55,461 nt of DNA from a virus. A program made the translations under genes and the position numbers. Position 1 is the stretch's first letter; the number at the start of each line of letters is the position of its first letter. The notes below the pieces were generated by a model, which saw only the letters and a list, made by a program, of their open reading frames with translations, made no database searches and had not been told where the DNA came from. Shown here piece by piece: positions 26,101 through 34,239 of the stretch. The DNA is taken from positions 1 to 55,461 of the IMG/VR virus record IMGVR_UViG_3300010413_000040; one strand, 5' to 3'.

Positions 26101-28543
26101 TCCATATGCCAATAGCGATCCAGCAAAGGAACTTCCATGCGTAGTCGTGAGTGACGACGGCGAAACTTGGGAAAATCCGCCAGGCACGGCGTTCAACCCT
26201 ATCAACGATCCCGCGACCGGTGTCAATAGTGATCCATGCATCGTGTATGACGACGATCAGGATGAGATCGTAGTCTACTACAATTGGCACGACGACGTTG
26301 ATCACAAGACGTGCATGCGGACCATCGATACCAATCTGGATGTGTCCGCAGAGATTACCGTGCTTCTCAGTGATTACGCTGTCACGAGAGAAGCGGCACC
26401 CAGCGTGGTAAAGATCGGTGTCCAGTGGTTCAACTGGGGCGTGGAACTCATCGATTCGATGATGAGGATATTCTATCGTCCGATGAACAGCCGATCTTCG
26501 ATGGATTTGGCCAGACAATACATCACTTGGGACAGCAACGAAGTATCCAATCCATGGCATTGCAGCATACGATACGATGCGGACAATGCTGAATATGTGA
26601 TGATCATCGTCACCGGCAATGGCGGTGCCGGGCCGATATACATGGCCCATTCAGATGATCGACTTCATTGGGACGGATATCCATATCCATTGCTGCGCCC
26701 AGGATTCAGCACGGCTTGGGATTGGAAGTTGTATCATCCCACCATCTTATTAGACGGCGATGACTACAGAATTTGGTATTCGGCCTACAACGATTCTGGT
26801 GGACCAGTTGTATGGAGGATCGGATATGGAGAAACCACTCGCACCGAAGCGATAAACCGAGTCAACGGTACTGGCGCGCCTCCAGACAACGATTGGACGT
26901 ATACGAACGTCTACACGGCGGGATGGCATCGTGACGGCAGAAGAAATTCCAGGCGATCGTACTGCGGAACATTCGAGGGATGGAGCGGACAGTATACACT
27001 CAAATCTGTGCCGAGCCCGCACACGTTTTATCAGGAATGCATGTTCTATGATAATGTCGAATCGTTCAAATTCAACTTGTTTCTCGTCTACAATGGTTCG
27101 CAAACAGCGGGGATGGGTGTCAATTGGGACACATCTACGACTAAGTATGTTTACAAAGACAAGGTAGGTGCATACACAGCGAGTGCGATAAATCGATCGG
27201 CAGGATGGCATAGATTCAGCATACTTGTTGAATCGGATGATAGCATCACTTTCTATGTCGACGACGTTGAAGCCGGCAGTCTAGCAGGCCAATTCTCCGA
27301 TGTCACTCACGCCAGAGTCCACGGTGATGGACAAGTGCAAGTGGATGAACTTTGGGTGCGAAAGTACCTAGCCGACATGCCGGTGGTGACGTTAGGAAAT
27401 CCACCGAGCGCGAGTCCATCCCTCAGTCCATCGGCGTCGCCATCTGCATCGCCATCTTTGAGTCCAAGTGCCAGTCCGAGCATCAGCCCGAGCCCGAGTC
27501 TCAGCCCAAGTGTTAGCCCGAGCCCGAGCATCAGTCCGAGTGCTAGTGCGGTGCCACCGTCGGTTAGTCCGAGTTTGTCACCATCTGCATCACCTGCTCT
27601 GTCGCCATCTTTGAGTCCATCGCTGTCACCGTCAGTATCTCCATCTTTGAGCCCATCGGCAAGTCCGTCTCCTTCGATATCACCTTCGATATCACCTTCC
27701 GCATCGCCATCTCTCAGCCCGTCGATGTCACCATCAGCATCGCCGTCTTTGAGCCCGTCGGTATCTCCGACGGCATCGCCGTCGGCATCGCCTTCAGTGT
27801 CACCATCTTTATCCCCGACCGCATCGCCGTCGATTTCGCCATCACCTTCGGCTTCTATTTCAGCGTCGCCATCGGCGTCACCGTCTCTCAGTCCATCAGT
27901 TTCACCTTCGCTCAGTCCATCAGCATCGCCGTCATTGAGTCCATCGCTATCTCCATCGGTGTCGCCTTCCCTCAGTCCATCGGTGTCACCGTCTCTCAGT
28001 CCATCGTTATCGCCTTCGGTATCTCCGTCTCTAAGTCCATCGTTGTCACCATCGGCATCACCCTCGGTCAGTCCGTCGCCATCGCTATCGCCGTCAGCCA
28101 GCCCGAGTGCATCCCCGTCGATAAGAGGCGTGCTCTCTGGCACGTTATCAATTACCACGAGATTGTCTGCGACATTGGGCATCGGCAGCCGACTAACCGC
28201 TACAATAGGAGTCAACAATATGTCCATTCCGACGCTTTACATATCGGAAGACAACCGATTCAGAATCACTGGCCTGAAAGACGTAGAGGAAGACGAATAC
28301 GTCAACAATGCCACGGGAACATGGGAAGTTCAAACCAGGACCGGTGGAAGTATCGAGGGAGCATCTGGCGACATGACTTACCTCACAGGGACCAATGGAA
28401 ATTACGTTGGATACATGGATTCAGCCGTTGCTGCATTACTCACGGAGGTCGGTAGATATCGGGTGATTATATCGATGACCAGCGACGGGCGCGATTTGTA
28501 TCGTTTATTGAGCGTTCCAGCAGCATATCATGGCACCGTATAG
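23111..28543 (+). CDS. Giant Ser-Pro-repeat multidomain adhesin-like virion protein
   Basis: An 1810-residue protein. Residues 1-211 are a beta domain (LDNSTQGAYSTDDPQTTSHT). Ser-Pro stalk 1 spans about 213-453. A LamG/concanavalin-like domain follows at about 455-685 (CFWVKWDSF, GRWYHIGATFDDS, DEIVVFDDILSADEIDEI). Stalk 2 is at 685-845. Then come a DUF2341-like strand set (FLTITIDNSGKGAYTDVQLS), a beta-propeller resembling GH43/GH32-type proteins (950-1250; VVSDDGETWENPPG, YNWHDDVDH), and a second lectin-like domain (1273-1420; AGWHRFSILVESDDSITFYV). Stalk 3 is at 1430-1672, followed by a small C-terminal domain. It probably displays carbohydrate-binding heads on flexible stalks for host binding. 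The start is GTG 23111 with a weak ribosome binding site, so the start is uncertain. Confidence 0.8.
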   Translation: MAFTLDNSTQGAYSTDDPQTTSHTCAVGADLLVLRIFVNGTNARTGGAPSYAGQPMTDSGQGFVAGNEDGCELWYILAPASGANNVSIPNTSPSKNIQASITSYFAGAGNDAAFDNDNSGTGDSQNPSISLSTGVNNCLIDAVVASSDRDPPTVGTAESYVLVHTLDVGNQTWGSEYALDVGASGAQTVDFHTLRSDQWALIAASFKEIAAAVPSVSPSVSPTGSPSASPSASPSASPSASPSVSPSLSPSASPTASPSASPSVSPSLSPSLSPSVSPSLSPSASPTASPSASPSLSPSGSPSASPSLSPSLSPSLSPSASPSPSLSPSLSPSASPSVSPSGSPSASPSVSPSASPSASPSVSPSLSPSLSPSASPSLSPSLSPSASPSVSPSLSPSISPSVSPSPSMSPSASPSLSPSASPSASPSASPSVSPSISPSPSLSPSASSSIAPSNDFSGDPHCVALWKLESSALTVDSIGTNTLTNHNVAEDTGDYKEGACSGDFVAASTAYLDITDANLDSGFPLKSGESNKAISICFWVKWDSFAVYNIDSLFAKWNAPNDRSFTVRRYSTQVDLIIGHTGGTDFETVTHASAVQTGRWYHIGATFDDSTKAYRIRIWDDTAGSILGVDKTGNTTNNISITTADLQIGQQSAYYLDGRGDEIVVFDDILSADEIDEIRQGLYAPTGPSLSPSASPSQSPSGSPSASPSASPSLSPSLSPSISPSVSPSASPSASPSGSPSASPSVSPSISPSLSPSISPSPSISPSASAVPPSVSPSLSPSISPSGSIVPSWSPGASPSPSISPSPSVSPSLSPSISPSPSISPSASPTVSPSPSLSPSASPSGLADFLTITIDNSGKGAYTDVQLSCDITAAPGMRNDFRDLRLYDGASPVAFELSEIVDSTSCELWFKWTQGADDIDELQLWYRPDRPDGGDGASVFQLYDDFESTFGYERLNPATYQTTPTPDLTGQGVHPSVIKFDSPWPDESGWMYWMAFTPYANSDPAKELPCVVVSDDGETWENPPGTAFNPINDPATGVNSDPCIVYDDDQDEIVVYYNWHDDVDHKTCMRTIDTNLDVSAEITVLLSDYAVTREAAPSVVKIGVQWFNWGVELIDSMMRIFYRPMNSRSSMDLARQYITWDSNEVSNPWHCSIRYDADNAEYVMIIVTGNGGAGPIYMAHSDDRLHWDGYPYPLLRPGFSTAWDWKLYHPTILLDGDDYRIWYSAYNDSGGPVVWRIGYGETTRTEAINRVNGTGAPPDNDWTYTNVYTAGWHRDGRRNSRRSYCGTFEGWSGQYTLKSVPSPHTFYQECMFYDNVESFKFNLFLVYNGSQTAGMGVNWDTSTTKYVYKDKVGAYTASAINRSAGWHRFSILVESDDSITFYVDDVEAGSLAGQFSDVTHARVHGDGQVQVDELWVRKYLADMPVVTLGNPPSASPSLSPSASPSASPSLSPSASPSISPSPSLSPSVSPSPSISPSASAVPPSVSPSLSPSASPALSPSLSPSLSPSVSPSLSPSASPSPSISPSISPSASPSLSPSMSPSASPSLSPSVSPTASPSASPSVSPSLSPTASPSISPSPSASISASPSASPSLSPSVSPSLSPSASPSLSPSLSPSVSPSLSPSVSPSLSPSLSPSVSPSLSPSLSPSASPSVSPSPSLSPSASPSASPSIRGVLSGTLSITTRLSATLGIGSRLTATIGVNNMSIPTLYISEDNRFRITGLKDVEEDEYVNNATGTWEVQTRTGGSIEGASGDMTYLTGTNGNYVGYMDSAVAALLTEVGRYRVIISMTSDGRDLYRLLSVPAAYHGTV
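23745..24468 (+). repeat. Ser-Pro repeat stalk 1
   Basis: This coding repeat of period 12 nt (S-P-S-x, where x is A, V, L, I, G or T) runs about 240 residues. Synonymous codons are mixed (TCN and AGY for Ser, all four CCN for Pro), so the DNA repeat is degenerate while the peptide repeat is strict. Confidence 0.9.
25163..25646 (+). repeat. Ser-Pro repeat stalk 2
   Basis: About 160 residues of S-P-S-x repeats link the lectin-like domain to the DUF2341/propeller part. Interruptions such as SAVPPSVSPS and IVPSWSPGASPS break the register. Codon use is mixed as in stalk 1. Confidence 0.9.
27402..28125 (+). repeat. Ser-Pro repeat stalk 3
   Basis: About 240 residues of S-P-S-x repeats precede the C-terminal domain. 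The first ~150 nt use mostly AGT/AGC serine codons and the rest mostly TCN, which suggests at least two origins or amplification events. Confidence 0.9.
28220..28543 (+). CDS. Possible internal start: stand-alone C-terminal domain
   Basis: Inside the giant gene, AGGAG at 28207-28211 lies 8 nt before an in-frame ATG at 28220. The 107 residues from there (MSIPTLYISEDNRFRITGLK onward) form a compact beta domain that resembles small stand-alone phage structural proteins. A second, shorter product is therefore likely, or the domain was once a separate gene fused by loss of a stop codon. Confidence 0.45.
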   Translation: MSIPTLYISEDNRFRITGLKDVEEDEYVNNATGTWEVQTRTGGSIEGASGDMTYLTGTNGNYVGYMDSAVAALLTEVGRYRVIISMTSDGRDLYRLLSVPAAYHGTV

Positions 28544-28567
28544 GAGCTGCAAAGATGGGGGGCAACC

Positions 28568-29005
28568 ATGAACGAATTTCTGGAGAAGCATCTAGAATGG
28601 ATCGTAGGTGTCATTTTAGCTGCTGTTGTTTGGTTGATTGCGAGAGCAGTGTGGCTCAAAACATGGATGATGAGAGTTGATATGATGTTCACAGAATACG
28701 ATACCAAAACGACACAGATGCAAGCCACTCGGGATAGGGTGTCCGATATACTTCAGTGGATGCAAGGTGCTAAACAAACACTTGAAGCGCAACAGAAGAC
28801 GGTCGAGATGTTCGTGGCGACAGCCGGAGGCAATAAAGAGCGATTGATTAGATTGGAACAGGAAGTAATTGATCTTGGCCGCAAAATAGACGAGCACTTC
28901 GCAAGACAGAATGGAACCATTCAAAAGATCGGTGACGCGGTGGTGAAAGTTCAGGAAAACTGCCTGCGGCATTACAAGCAACAGAGAGATAAACAGGAGA
29001 AATAA
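28568..29005 (+). CDS. Membrane-anchored coiled-coil protein
   Basis: A 145-residue protein with one transmembrane helix at about residues 11-30 (WIVGVILAAVVWLIARAVWL) followed by a long coiled coil (DRVSDILQWMQ; RLIRLEQEVIDLGRKIDEHF) and a basic end. GGGGGG precedes the ATG. The layout could suit a holin/spanin-like or envelope-associated protein, or a structural protein with a hydrophobic tip. No family is recognised and no lysis genes are adjacent. Confidence 0.6.
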   Translation: MNEFLEKHLEWIVGVILAAVVWLIARAVWLKTWMMRVDMMFTEYDTKTTQMQATRDRVSDILQWMQGAKQTLEAQQKTVEMFVATAGGNKERLIRLEQEVIDLGRKIDEHFARQNGTIQKIGDAVVKVQENCLRHYKQQRDKQEK

Positions 29006-29010
29006 CCGCG

Positions 29011-29418
29011 ATGGTGATAGAAGGATTGGATGCCTTGAAGACGAGACTTGACGGTCTTGCCGCGAAATCGGCAGCCAAAGATAATGGAAGTGTGGTTGTG
29101 GGATATCGTGGCGTCGGATATGCCATCTACGTGCATGAAAATGTGGAGATGAAGTTGAAAGGACTGCCCCGTCCGAGTGGGCGAGGAAGGTACTGGGATC
29201 CACCGGGATCGGGGCCGAAGTTCCTGGAGAATCCAGCTAGGGAGATGGCTAACAGTGGGGAAATCAACCGCATGGTGAATGGCATCTATCAGAGTACCGG
29301 ATCTATCATGGAAGGACTCGTTGCAGTAGGTCAGCGTTTGCAAGCTGAAAGTCAGCGAAGAGTGCCGGAGGAATTCGGCAAGTTGAAGGGTAGTGCATTT
29401 ACTGCCAAGGAACCATAG
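29011..29418 (+). CDS. Tail completion / HK97 gp10-like protein
   Basis: A 135-residue protein with the pattern of gp10-like neck or minor capsid proteins: an N-terminal helix (LDALKTRLDGLAAKS), then VVVGYRGVGYAIYVHEN (the Y-A-x-Y-V-H-E motif), GPKFLENPAR and a C-terminal helix. It lies just before the tail terminator candidate, as expected. It probably completes the tail-to-head joint. Confidence 0.72.
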   Translation: MVIEGLDALKTRLDGLAAKSAAKDNGSVVVGYRGVGYAIYVHENVEMKLKGLPRPSGRGRYWDPPGSGPKFLENPAREMANSGEINRMVNGIYQSTGSIMEGLVAVGQRLQAESQRRVPEEFGKLKGSAFTAKEP

Positions 29419-29420
29419 TA

Positions 29421-29867
29421 GTGTCAGGACTACTCACCAATTCGCCGGCTGCGGTGATTCAACAGTTGATCATCGATTTCGGATTGGGAACAGCAGTCGC
29501 AGATGATGACGACTGGCCTGTGTTCTTGAGCACGACCGTAGACAGCCCGGACAATTGCCTTACGGTCTATGATACCACCGGGATGCACGATGGGCGGCAC
29601 ATGGTGAACGGGGAGGTTCAGGAGCATCACGGTTTCATGGTGCGGGTGCGAAGTAAGAGATACAGCGTGGGGTGGAGCAAGGCACATGTGATCGCGATAG
29701 CGTTCGACGAGCAAGTCAGATACACGGGAGTAGTCATAGGGACTTCGACTTATTCTGTGCGAGAAATCAACAGAGCGAGCGGTCCCATCCATTTGGGAAA
29801 AGAAGTGCCCGAAAACAAGCGGCACTTATTTACATTGAACTGTTTCACGGCGTTGCGTGAATTATAA
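29421..29867 (+). CDS. Putative tail terminator protein
   Basis: A 148-residue protein starting at GTG 29421, with AAGGA about 9 nt upstream. An N-terminal helix (NSPAAVIQQLIIDFGLG) is followed by alternating strands (HHGFMVRVRSKRYSVGW, HVIAIAFDEQ, RHLFTLNCFTALREL), the plan of minor-capsid/tail-terminator proteins. Its position between the gp10-like and tail tube genes supports the call. Confidence 0.65.
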   Translation: MSGLLTNSPAAVIQQLIIDFGLGTAVADDDDWPVFLSTTVDSPDNCLTVYDTTGMHDGRHMVNGEVQEHHGFMVRVRSKRYSVGWSKAHVIAIAFDEQVRYTGVVIGTSTYSVREINRASGPIHLGKEVPENKRHLFTLNCFTALREL

Positions 29868-29892
29868 CACTCTTGTAATAGGAGATTAACTC

Positions 29893-30411
29893 ATGGCCAC
29901 AACTGGACCTCCGAGCCCAACCGACCGACCATCGCCAACTGGGATACCACTGGATGACGGATATTCCACCAAAGTGACCTTCGGCGACGATACCGATGGG
30001 AACCCAGATTTCAGCATCTGGGAGAAGACAGTCAAACCGCCTGGAGTCGATGGCTTGCCCGCGATCGATACCACTACGATGCATAATGTCACGTGGCGAA
30101 GTTTCAGCCCGAGATCGTTGAAGACGCTAACAACTTTTACTGTAACTGGTGCATATGATCCAGATTGCTATGACGATGCAGTGACATTGGTGAATGAGAA
30201 CATTGTCATCACCGTCACATTCCCAGATGATGCCCAAATCTGTTTCTGGGGAGCGATCACAAACATGGACTTCGCGGAATTGGCGGAAGGAACTCATCCG
30301 CAAGTTACGATCACAGTTACGCCAACAAATCAGGACAACAATGGCGTCCTCTACGGCCCGAGAATGGAGCACGTCGGCGGCACTGGTGGAGGTGGTTTGT
30401 ACATCGATTGA
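29893..30411 (+). CDS. Major tail (tube) protein
   Basis: A 172-residue beta protein after AGGAG. Features include IPLDDGYSTKVTFGDDTDGN, a tube-type core (ITVTFPDDAQICFWGAITNM, then FAELAEGTHPQVTITVTPTN) and a Gly-rich end. It precedes the chaperone genes, the usual place for the tube gene. Hexameric rings of it would form the tail. Confidence 0.75.
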   Translation: MATTGPPSPTDRPSPTGIPLDDGYSTKVTFGDDTDGNPDFSIWEKTVKPPGVDGLPAIDTTTMHNVTWRSFSPRSLKTLTTFTVTGAYDPDCYDDAVTLVNENIVITVTFPDDAQICFWGAITNMDFAELAEGTHPQVTITVTPTNQDNNGVLYGPRMEHVGGTGGGGLYID

Positions 30412-30433
30412 TCTCAAGAATTAGGAGCATGAC

Positions 30434-30913
30434 ATGGAATTTGATTTCGACGACCTGGCACTGATTGAAGTGCCAGTGAAGATCGCAGGCAAGGAATATC
30501 TGCTGCGAGAGGCCAGCGGAGAAGATGCCAGAATCTACAACAACGCGAGGATGCAGGGCGTGCAGATGGAAGGAGAGAAGATACTTTCCCTTCCCGAAGA
30601 CTCAGCCGGCATCCCGTCGCTGTTGGTAAGTAGATGCCTTTGGGAGACCAAAGATGGAAAGGCCACTGTTCGCGTTGCACTGAACAAGGTGCGTGGATTT
30701 CCAAGCAGGATAATCGGCCCGTTGTTCGAGAAAGCCAAAGAGATCAGCGGTCTCGAGGATGACACGGAGGAAACGATTAGTAAACAGATGAGCGAACTCC
30801 GAAAGCGACTCGAAAGGATCAGAGAGCAGGAAAAGGTAAAAAACGTGTTGCAAGGTACGGACGATGGCTGCGAATCGCAGATCATTTCCGTACCCCCGAC
30901 ATCCGAGAACTGA
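30434..30913 (+). CDS. Tail assembly chaperone (G-like)
   Basis: A 159-residue, soluble protein (LIEVPVKIAGKEYLLREASG, later LVSRCLWETKDGK) in the position of lambda gpG. It is made before the tape measure protein. At codons 136-137 the mRNA has the slippery heptamer A_AAA_AAC (30838-30844). Most ribosomes stay in frame and finish this protein; some would shift to frame -1 and add the T-like domain (30844-31104). Its stop overlaps the ATG of that ORF. Confidence 0.8.
   Translation: MEFDFDDLALIEVPVKIAGKEYLLREASGEDARIYNNARMQGVQMEGEKILSLPEDSAGIPSLLVSRCLWETKDGKATVRVALNKVRGFPSRIIGPLFEKAKEISGLEDDTEETISKQMSELRKRLERIREQEKVKNVLQGTDDGCESQIISVPPTSEN
30838..30844 (+). promoter_or_regulatory. Programmed -1 frameshift site A_AAA_AAC
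   Basis: The heptamer is in the exact zero-frame phase X_XXY_YYZ of the G-like gene. After a -1 slip the reading continues without a stop (CGT at 30844) into the next ORF, giving a G-T fusion of about 223 residues. The two ORFs are in the required relative frames. Confidence 0.85.
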
Positions 30914-31104
30914 TGCAGAGGATGACGTATCGGGAGTTTCTGTTGTGGAACGAATGGCTTGACCAGCAGGTAGAACATGTATCGGGTGCATCGAGACCGG
31001 AGCCGACACGAAGTACCATAACGAAGGAACAGGCAACGAAATGGAGCAAATCGTTGTGGATACGAAGACTAAGATTGCAGGATAGGGCACAGGAGATCAT
31101 GTAG
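30844..31104 (+). CDS. T-like extension of tail assembly chaperone
   Basis: This is the -1 frame part. The sequence RVARYGRWLRIADHFRTPDI, then RELMQRMTYREFLLWNEWLD, looks fully protein-like upstream of ATG 30913, which supports expression by frameshift rather than by independent initiation (63 codons from that ATG). MTYREFLLWNEWL is typical of GT-type chaperone ends (compare T-Y-R-E-F in many siphoviruses). The fusion binds the tape measure protein and recruits tube subunits. Confidence 0.78.
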   Translation, partial: RVARYGRWLRIADHFRTPDIRELMQRMTYREFLLWNEWLDQQVEHVSGASRPEPTRSTITKEQATKWSKSLWIRRLRLQDRAQEIM

Positions 31105-31107
31105 CAG

Positions 31108-33174
31108 ATGATTGGTGCTGCGACATCCGCTGAAGTTGGTCGGTTAGTAGTACGTCTCCTCGGAGATTCTGCCAGCTACAAGAGCATGCTTCAAGACGCC
31201 AAGAAGCAGGCAGCAGACACCGCGAAAGCCGTTGAAAACTTCGGACAAAGAATCGAAACCACTGGTGCATCATTGATGAAGTTCGGTGTCAAGATGAAAT
31301 TGTTCGTCACGGCACCGCTTGTTGGTGCTGGAGTGTTGCTGGCAAAAACGGCATCAGATGCAGAAGAAACCGCCAATAAATTCGCTGTCACGTTTTCTGG
31401 GGTAGAACGACAGGCAAATAGCATGGTCGCCACATTGGACAAAGCGTACGGTTTGTCCGATATGTCAGCCCGCAAATTGATGTCTAACACAGGAGATCTG
31501 TTGACTGGATTTGGATTCACGCAAGAAGCAGCGGCTGATTTGAGTTTCGAGGTTCAGAAATTGGCAGTTGATCTCGCAAGTTTCACCAACATTGAAGGAG
31601 GTGCCGAACGTGCTAGTGATGCTCTCACCAAGGGACTGCTTGGCGAGAGGGAAATGATGAAATCTCTCGGCATTGCGATTCTTGAAAACGACGTCAAGGC
31701 TCAGATGGCCAAAGATGCTGCCAGGGGATTGACCTATGAAAGCGAACGTCAAGCGAAGGCGTATGCTACCCTTCAATTGGCCATACAACAATCAAAGAAT
31801 GCAATCGGTGATTATGGTCGCACATCTGGAAGTCTGGCTAATCAAACACGTGAATTGTGGGAAGACATCAGGGACTTGCGAGTAGAATTCGGAAAACTCT
31901 TGATACCTTTGGGTTCTGCGCTTGTTGGATCAGCCCGGACTGCCGTCAGTGCCCTAGCCAATATGGGAACCACAGCCAAGATACTTCTACTGTCGATTGG
32001 AGGGCTTGTTGCTGCCATTGGGCCGACTGCATTCGCAGCGGGTTCTCTGCTTTGGGCATTTGGTAAGTTAGCTCCGCTACTGAGTACTGTAGTTATACCT
32101 GCGCTTAGGGCAACTGCAGCTGCTATGTTAGGACTCAAGGCCGCATCTTGGGAAGTATATGCTATTATTGCTGCGATGATTGGCATCTGGTATGCCTACA
32201 AGAAAGCCATGGCGGCTGCGACGGACGAAATTGATGCAGAGACGGCCGTATTAGAGAACCAGACAAACATAATGCAGAAGCGGCTGAATCAGCTTCAACA
32301 AGAAATTGATCTGACGGGAATGAGAAATGAATTGCTGAAAGAGACGCGGGCGCAACGAGAAGCTGACGCCTTGGAATCAGCCCGATTTAATGTCCAGCGA
32401 GCGAGAGCAGCATTTGAAGAAGCCAGGGCCGGAATCACTGTCCCACCATTGGAAGGAACGCCGATACAAGAGTTTTATAGACATGGAATAACACGCAATC
32501 CATTTGTTGGGCCAGAGCATAAGGGAACGCAATTTGACCGCGATTTAATAGCAGCACGTAAGAAGGCATTAAATGATGCCTATACTAAGCTTATTCAACT
32601 CGAAACAAAAGGCCCATCTACGGAACAAGCCCAACGAGATGCGATAAAAGCGTTTCAGATTATGCGGGCTCCGTTTGAAATGCAACAACAATGGCGCGAT
32701 GTGATGATGGCATCCATTAACCAAGAGCGAGAAGACACTTGGACTCGTTGGCAACGAGATTTCGGTGCACAAGCATGGGCGATGAAGCAGTTGCCAGGCG
32801 CATGGGGCGGCAATCTAGCCTCGCTATTCGGGGCGACTCGGCGCGGACTGGGGGCGTCTCTCGGGGCCATGTTCTGGAGACCGGAAGAACAGGCAGAACA
32901 GGCACGAGGCATACAGAGTTTCGTAGGTAGACGGGAGGCAGTGGCAGTTGGCAGTGTTGAGGCCAGTCAACGCAGGGCACAGACGCTCACACAATTGAAA
33001 CAGGCCGAGAAGCAGATACAGCAGGAGGCTGAGAGAAAGAGACGAGAAGAGAAGTCGCAGCAGAAAATGGACAGTCTTACGGCAGGTCTTGGCAATCTCG
33101 GTAAGACTATCGAAAAGTGGATTTCCACTGGGACGACTAGTGGAGTAACTATAGATGCAGCGGATTTTGAATAG
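31108..33174 (+). CDS. Tail tape measure protein
   Basis: A 688-residue protein. The N-terminal part (GRLVVRLLGDSASYKSMLQD, coiled coil, GASLMKFGVKMKLFVTAPLV) and the following region (FSGVERQANSMVATLDKAYG) are typical of phage tape measures. Hydrophobic helices occur near 290-375 (AKILLLSIGGLVAAIGPTAF) and coiled coil follows. At roughly 0.15 nm per residue the tail would be near 100 nm, a rule-of-thumb estimate. It starts 3 nt after the chaperone. Confidence 0.88.
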   Translation: MIGAATSAEVGRLVVRLLGDSASYKSMLQDAKKQAADTAKAVENFGQRIETTGASLMKFGVKMKLFVTAPLVGAGVLLAKTASDAEETANKFAVTFSGVERQANSMVATLDKAYGLSDMSARKLMSNTGDLLTGFGFTQEAAADLSFEVQKLAVDLASFTNIEGGAERASDALTKGLLGEREMMKSLGIAILENDVKAQMAKDAARGLTYESERQAKAYATLQLAIQQSKNAIGDYGRTSGSLANQTRELWEDIRDLRVEFGKLLIPLGSALVGSARTAVSALANMGTTAKILLLSIGGLVAAIGPTAFAAGSLLWAFGKLAPLLSTVVIPALRATAAAMLGLKAASWEVYAIIAAMIGIWYAYKKAMAAATDEIDAETAVLENQTNIMQKRLNQLQQEIDLTGMRNELLKETRAQREADALESARFNVQRARAAFEEARAGITVPPLEGTPIQEFYRHGITRNPFVGPEHKGTQFDRDLIAARKKALNDAYTKLIQLETKGPSTEQAQRDAIKAFQIMRAPFEMQQQWRDVMMASINQEREDTWTRWQRDFGAQAWAMKQLPGAWGGNLASLFGATRRGLGASLGAMFWRPEEQAEQARGIQSFVGRREAVAVGSVEASQRRAQTLTQLKQAEKQIQQEAERKRREEKSQQKMDSLTAGLGNLGKTIEKWISTGTTSGVTIDAADFE

Positions 33175-34238
33175 TGGCACAACCTGTAGATACAGCACGT
33201 CTCATCTATTGGGATCTTGAAGTTGACGATGATGGATATCGCACTTATACGGCGAGGTATATGGTGCGTGTCTCCAGTGCGATAGCGTTCTCATATTTAT
33301 ACGGGCCTTATTACGTATCAAATGAGCCGCAAGGTTTCGCTACTAATATTTATGGACTGCCAAAATGGGGTGACTATTGGGCGAACGGTCGAGATATCGA
33401 CAGGGACGTCATATGTGCCAAGAAGAAAAAAATTACGCCGTACGAACAGAAGAATGACCCGCACGAATACTTCATCGTCGAATGCTATTTTACCAACAAG
33501 GTGAGTGGTGGTGGTCCTGCTGGAGGAACCGGTGTACCTGAATATCCGCGTTTCAGTGGTGGATATACATCAGGCCGCATTGAGGCGAAATACGATTTAG
33601 AAGGCAATCCAATCATCAATTCCGTGAAGGAACCAGTAAGCGGACCACAAGTCGAGTTTGATGATAATCAACCGAGCGTGGTGATAGAAAACATTTCATG
33701 GGTAGGCCCCCAACTGCCGCAATTGACTGCGTTGGTTAACAAAGTCAATGGATTCGCGCCGATATGGGGACTGGGAACTTCGCGAGGATCACTTGGCAAT
33801 GGTACGCGCATCGTAAAATGTCAGTCAATCACATGGCAAGAAGTGAAACAGCCAGCACTCGGCGGTGGATTCACTAGATACTTCACTCGACGATTTGAAT
33901 TCGAGGTGGGCGACAAATTTGACCGCGACGACATCATGGATGAAGGTACGCAGGTTCTAGATGGGGAATGGCAAGGCACTAGTCCAAGGGTATGGGTTCC
34001 ATCTGGCAATACAAATTTTGTGCGGGCCACAGATGCAGCCGGAAACATGGTTACCGTCCAACTGAATGGTGCGGGCAGCAAAATGCCAGATACGGCCTTG
34101 GATTCGGAGTTGCACAAGATACCACTGATAGAGAGCAAAGAAGCGGTGCGATACTATGGTGAATTCACAGCAAATGACCTCGACGAGGTAGGAATAAATC
34201 CAGTCGATTTTCTAGCCTCCCGAAACTTGGGAGAATAA
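33174..34238 (+). CDS. Putative tail-tip/baseplate protein
   Basis: A 354-residue beta-rich protein starting at GTG 33174, which overlaps the last base of the preceding TAG. It contains RLIYWDLEVDDDGYRTYTAR, VIENISWVGPQLPQLTALVN and TRYFTRRFEFEVGDKFDRDD. I recognise no family, but similar proteins follow the tape measure in phages of this type, so distal-tail or tail-tip structure is likely. Confidence 0.55.
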   Translation: MAQPVDTARLIYWDLEVDDDGYRTYTARYMVRVSSAIAFSYLYGPYYVSNEPQGFATNIYGLPKWGDYWANGRDIDRDVICAKKKKITPYEQKNDPHEYFIVECYFTNKVSGGGPAGGTGVPEYPRFSGGYTSGRIEAKYDLEGNPIINSVKEPVSGPQVEFDDNQPSVVIENISWVGPQLPQLTALVNKVNGFAPIWGLGTSRGSLGNGTRIVKCQSITWQEVKQPALGGGFTRYFTRRFEFEVGDKFDRDDIMDEGTQVLDGEWQGTSPRVWVPSGNTNFVRATDAAGNMVTVQLNGAGSKMPDTALDSELHKIPLIESKEAVRYYGEFTANDLDEVGINPVDFLASRNLGE

Positions 34239-34239
34239 C

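Noticed and set aside
23701-28227. Long antisense ORFs rich in Gly-Asp (for example 23701-24561, 25201-25842, 27307-28227)
   Set aside because: They are the complement of Ser-Pro repeat codons, which lack stops in that frame; the + frame has real domains on both sides.
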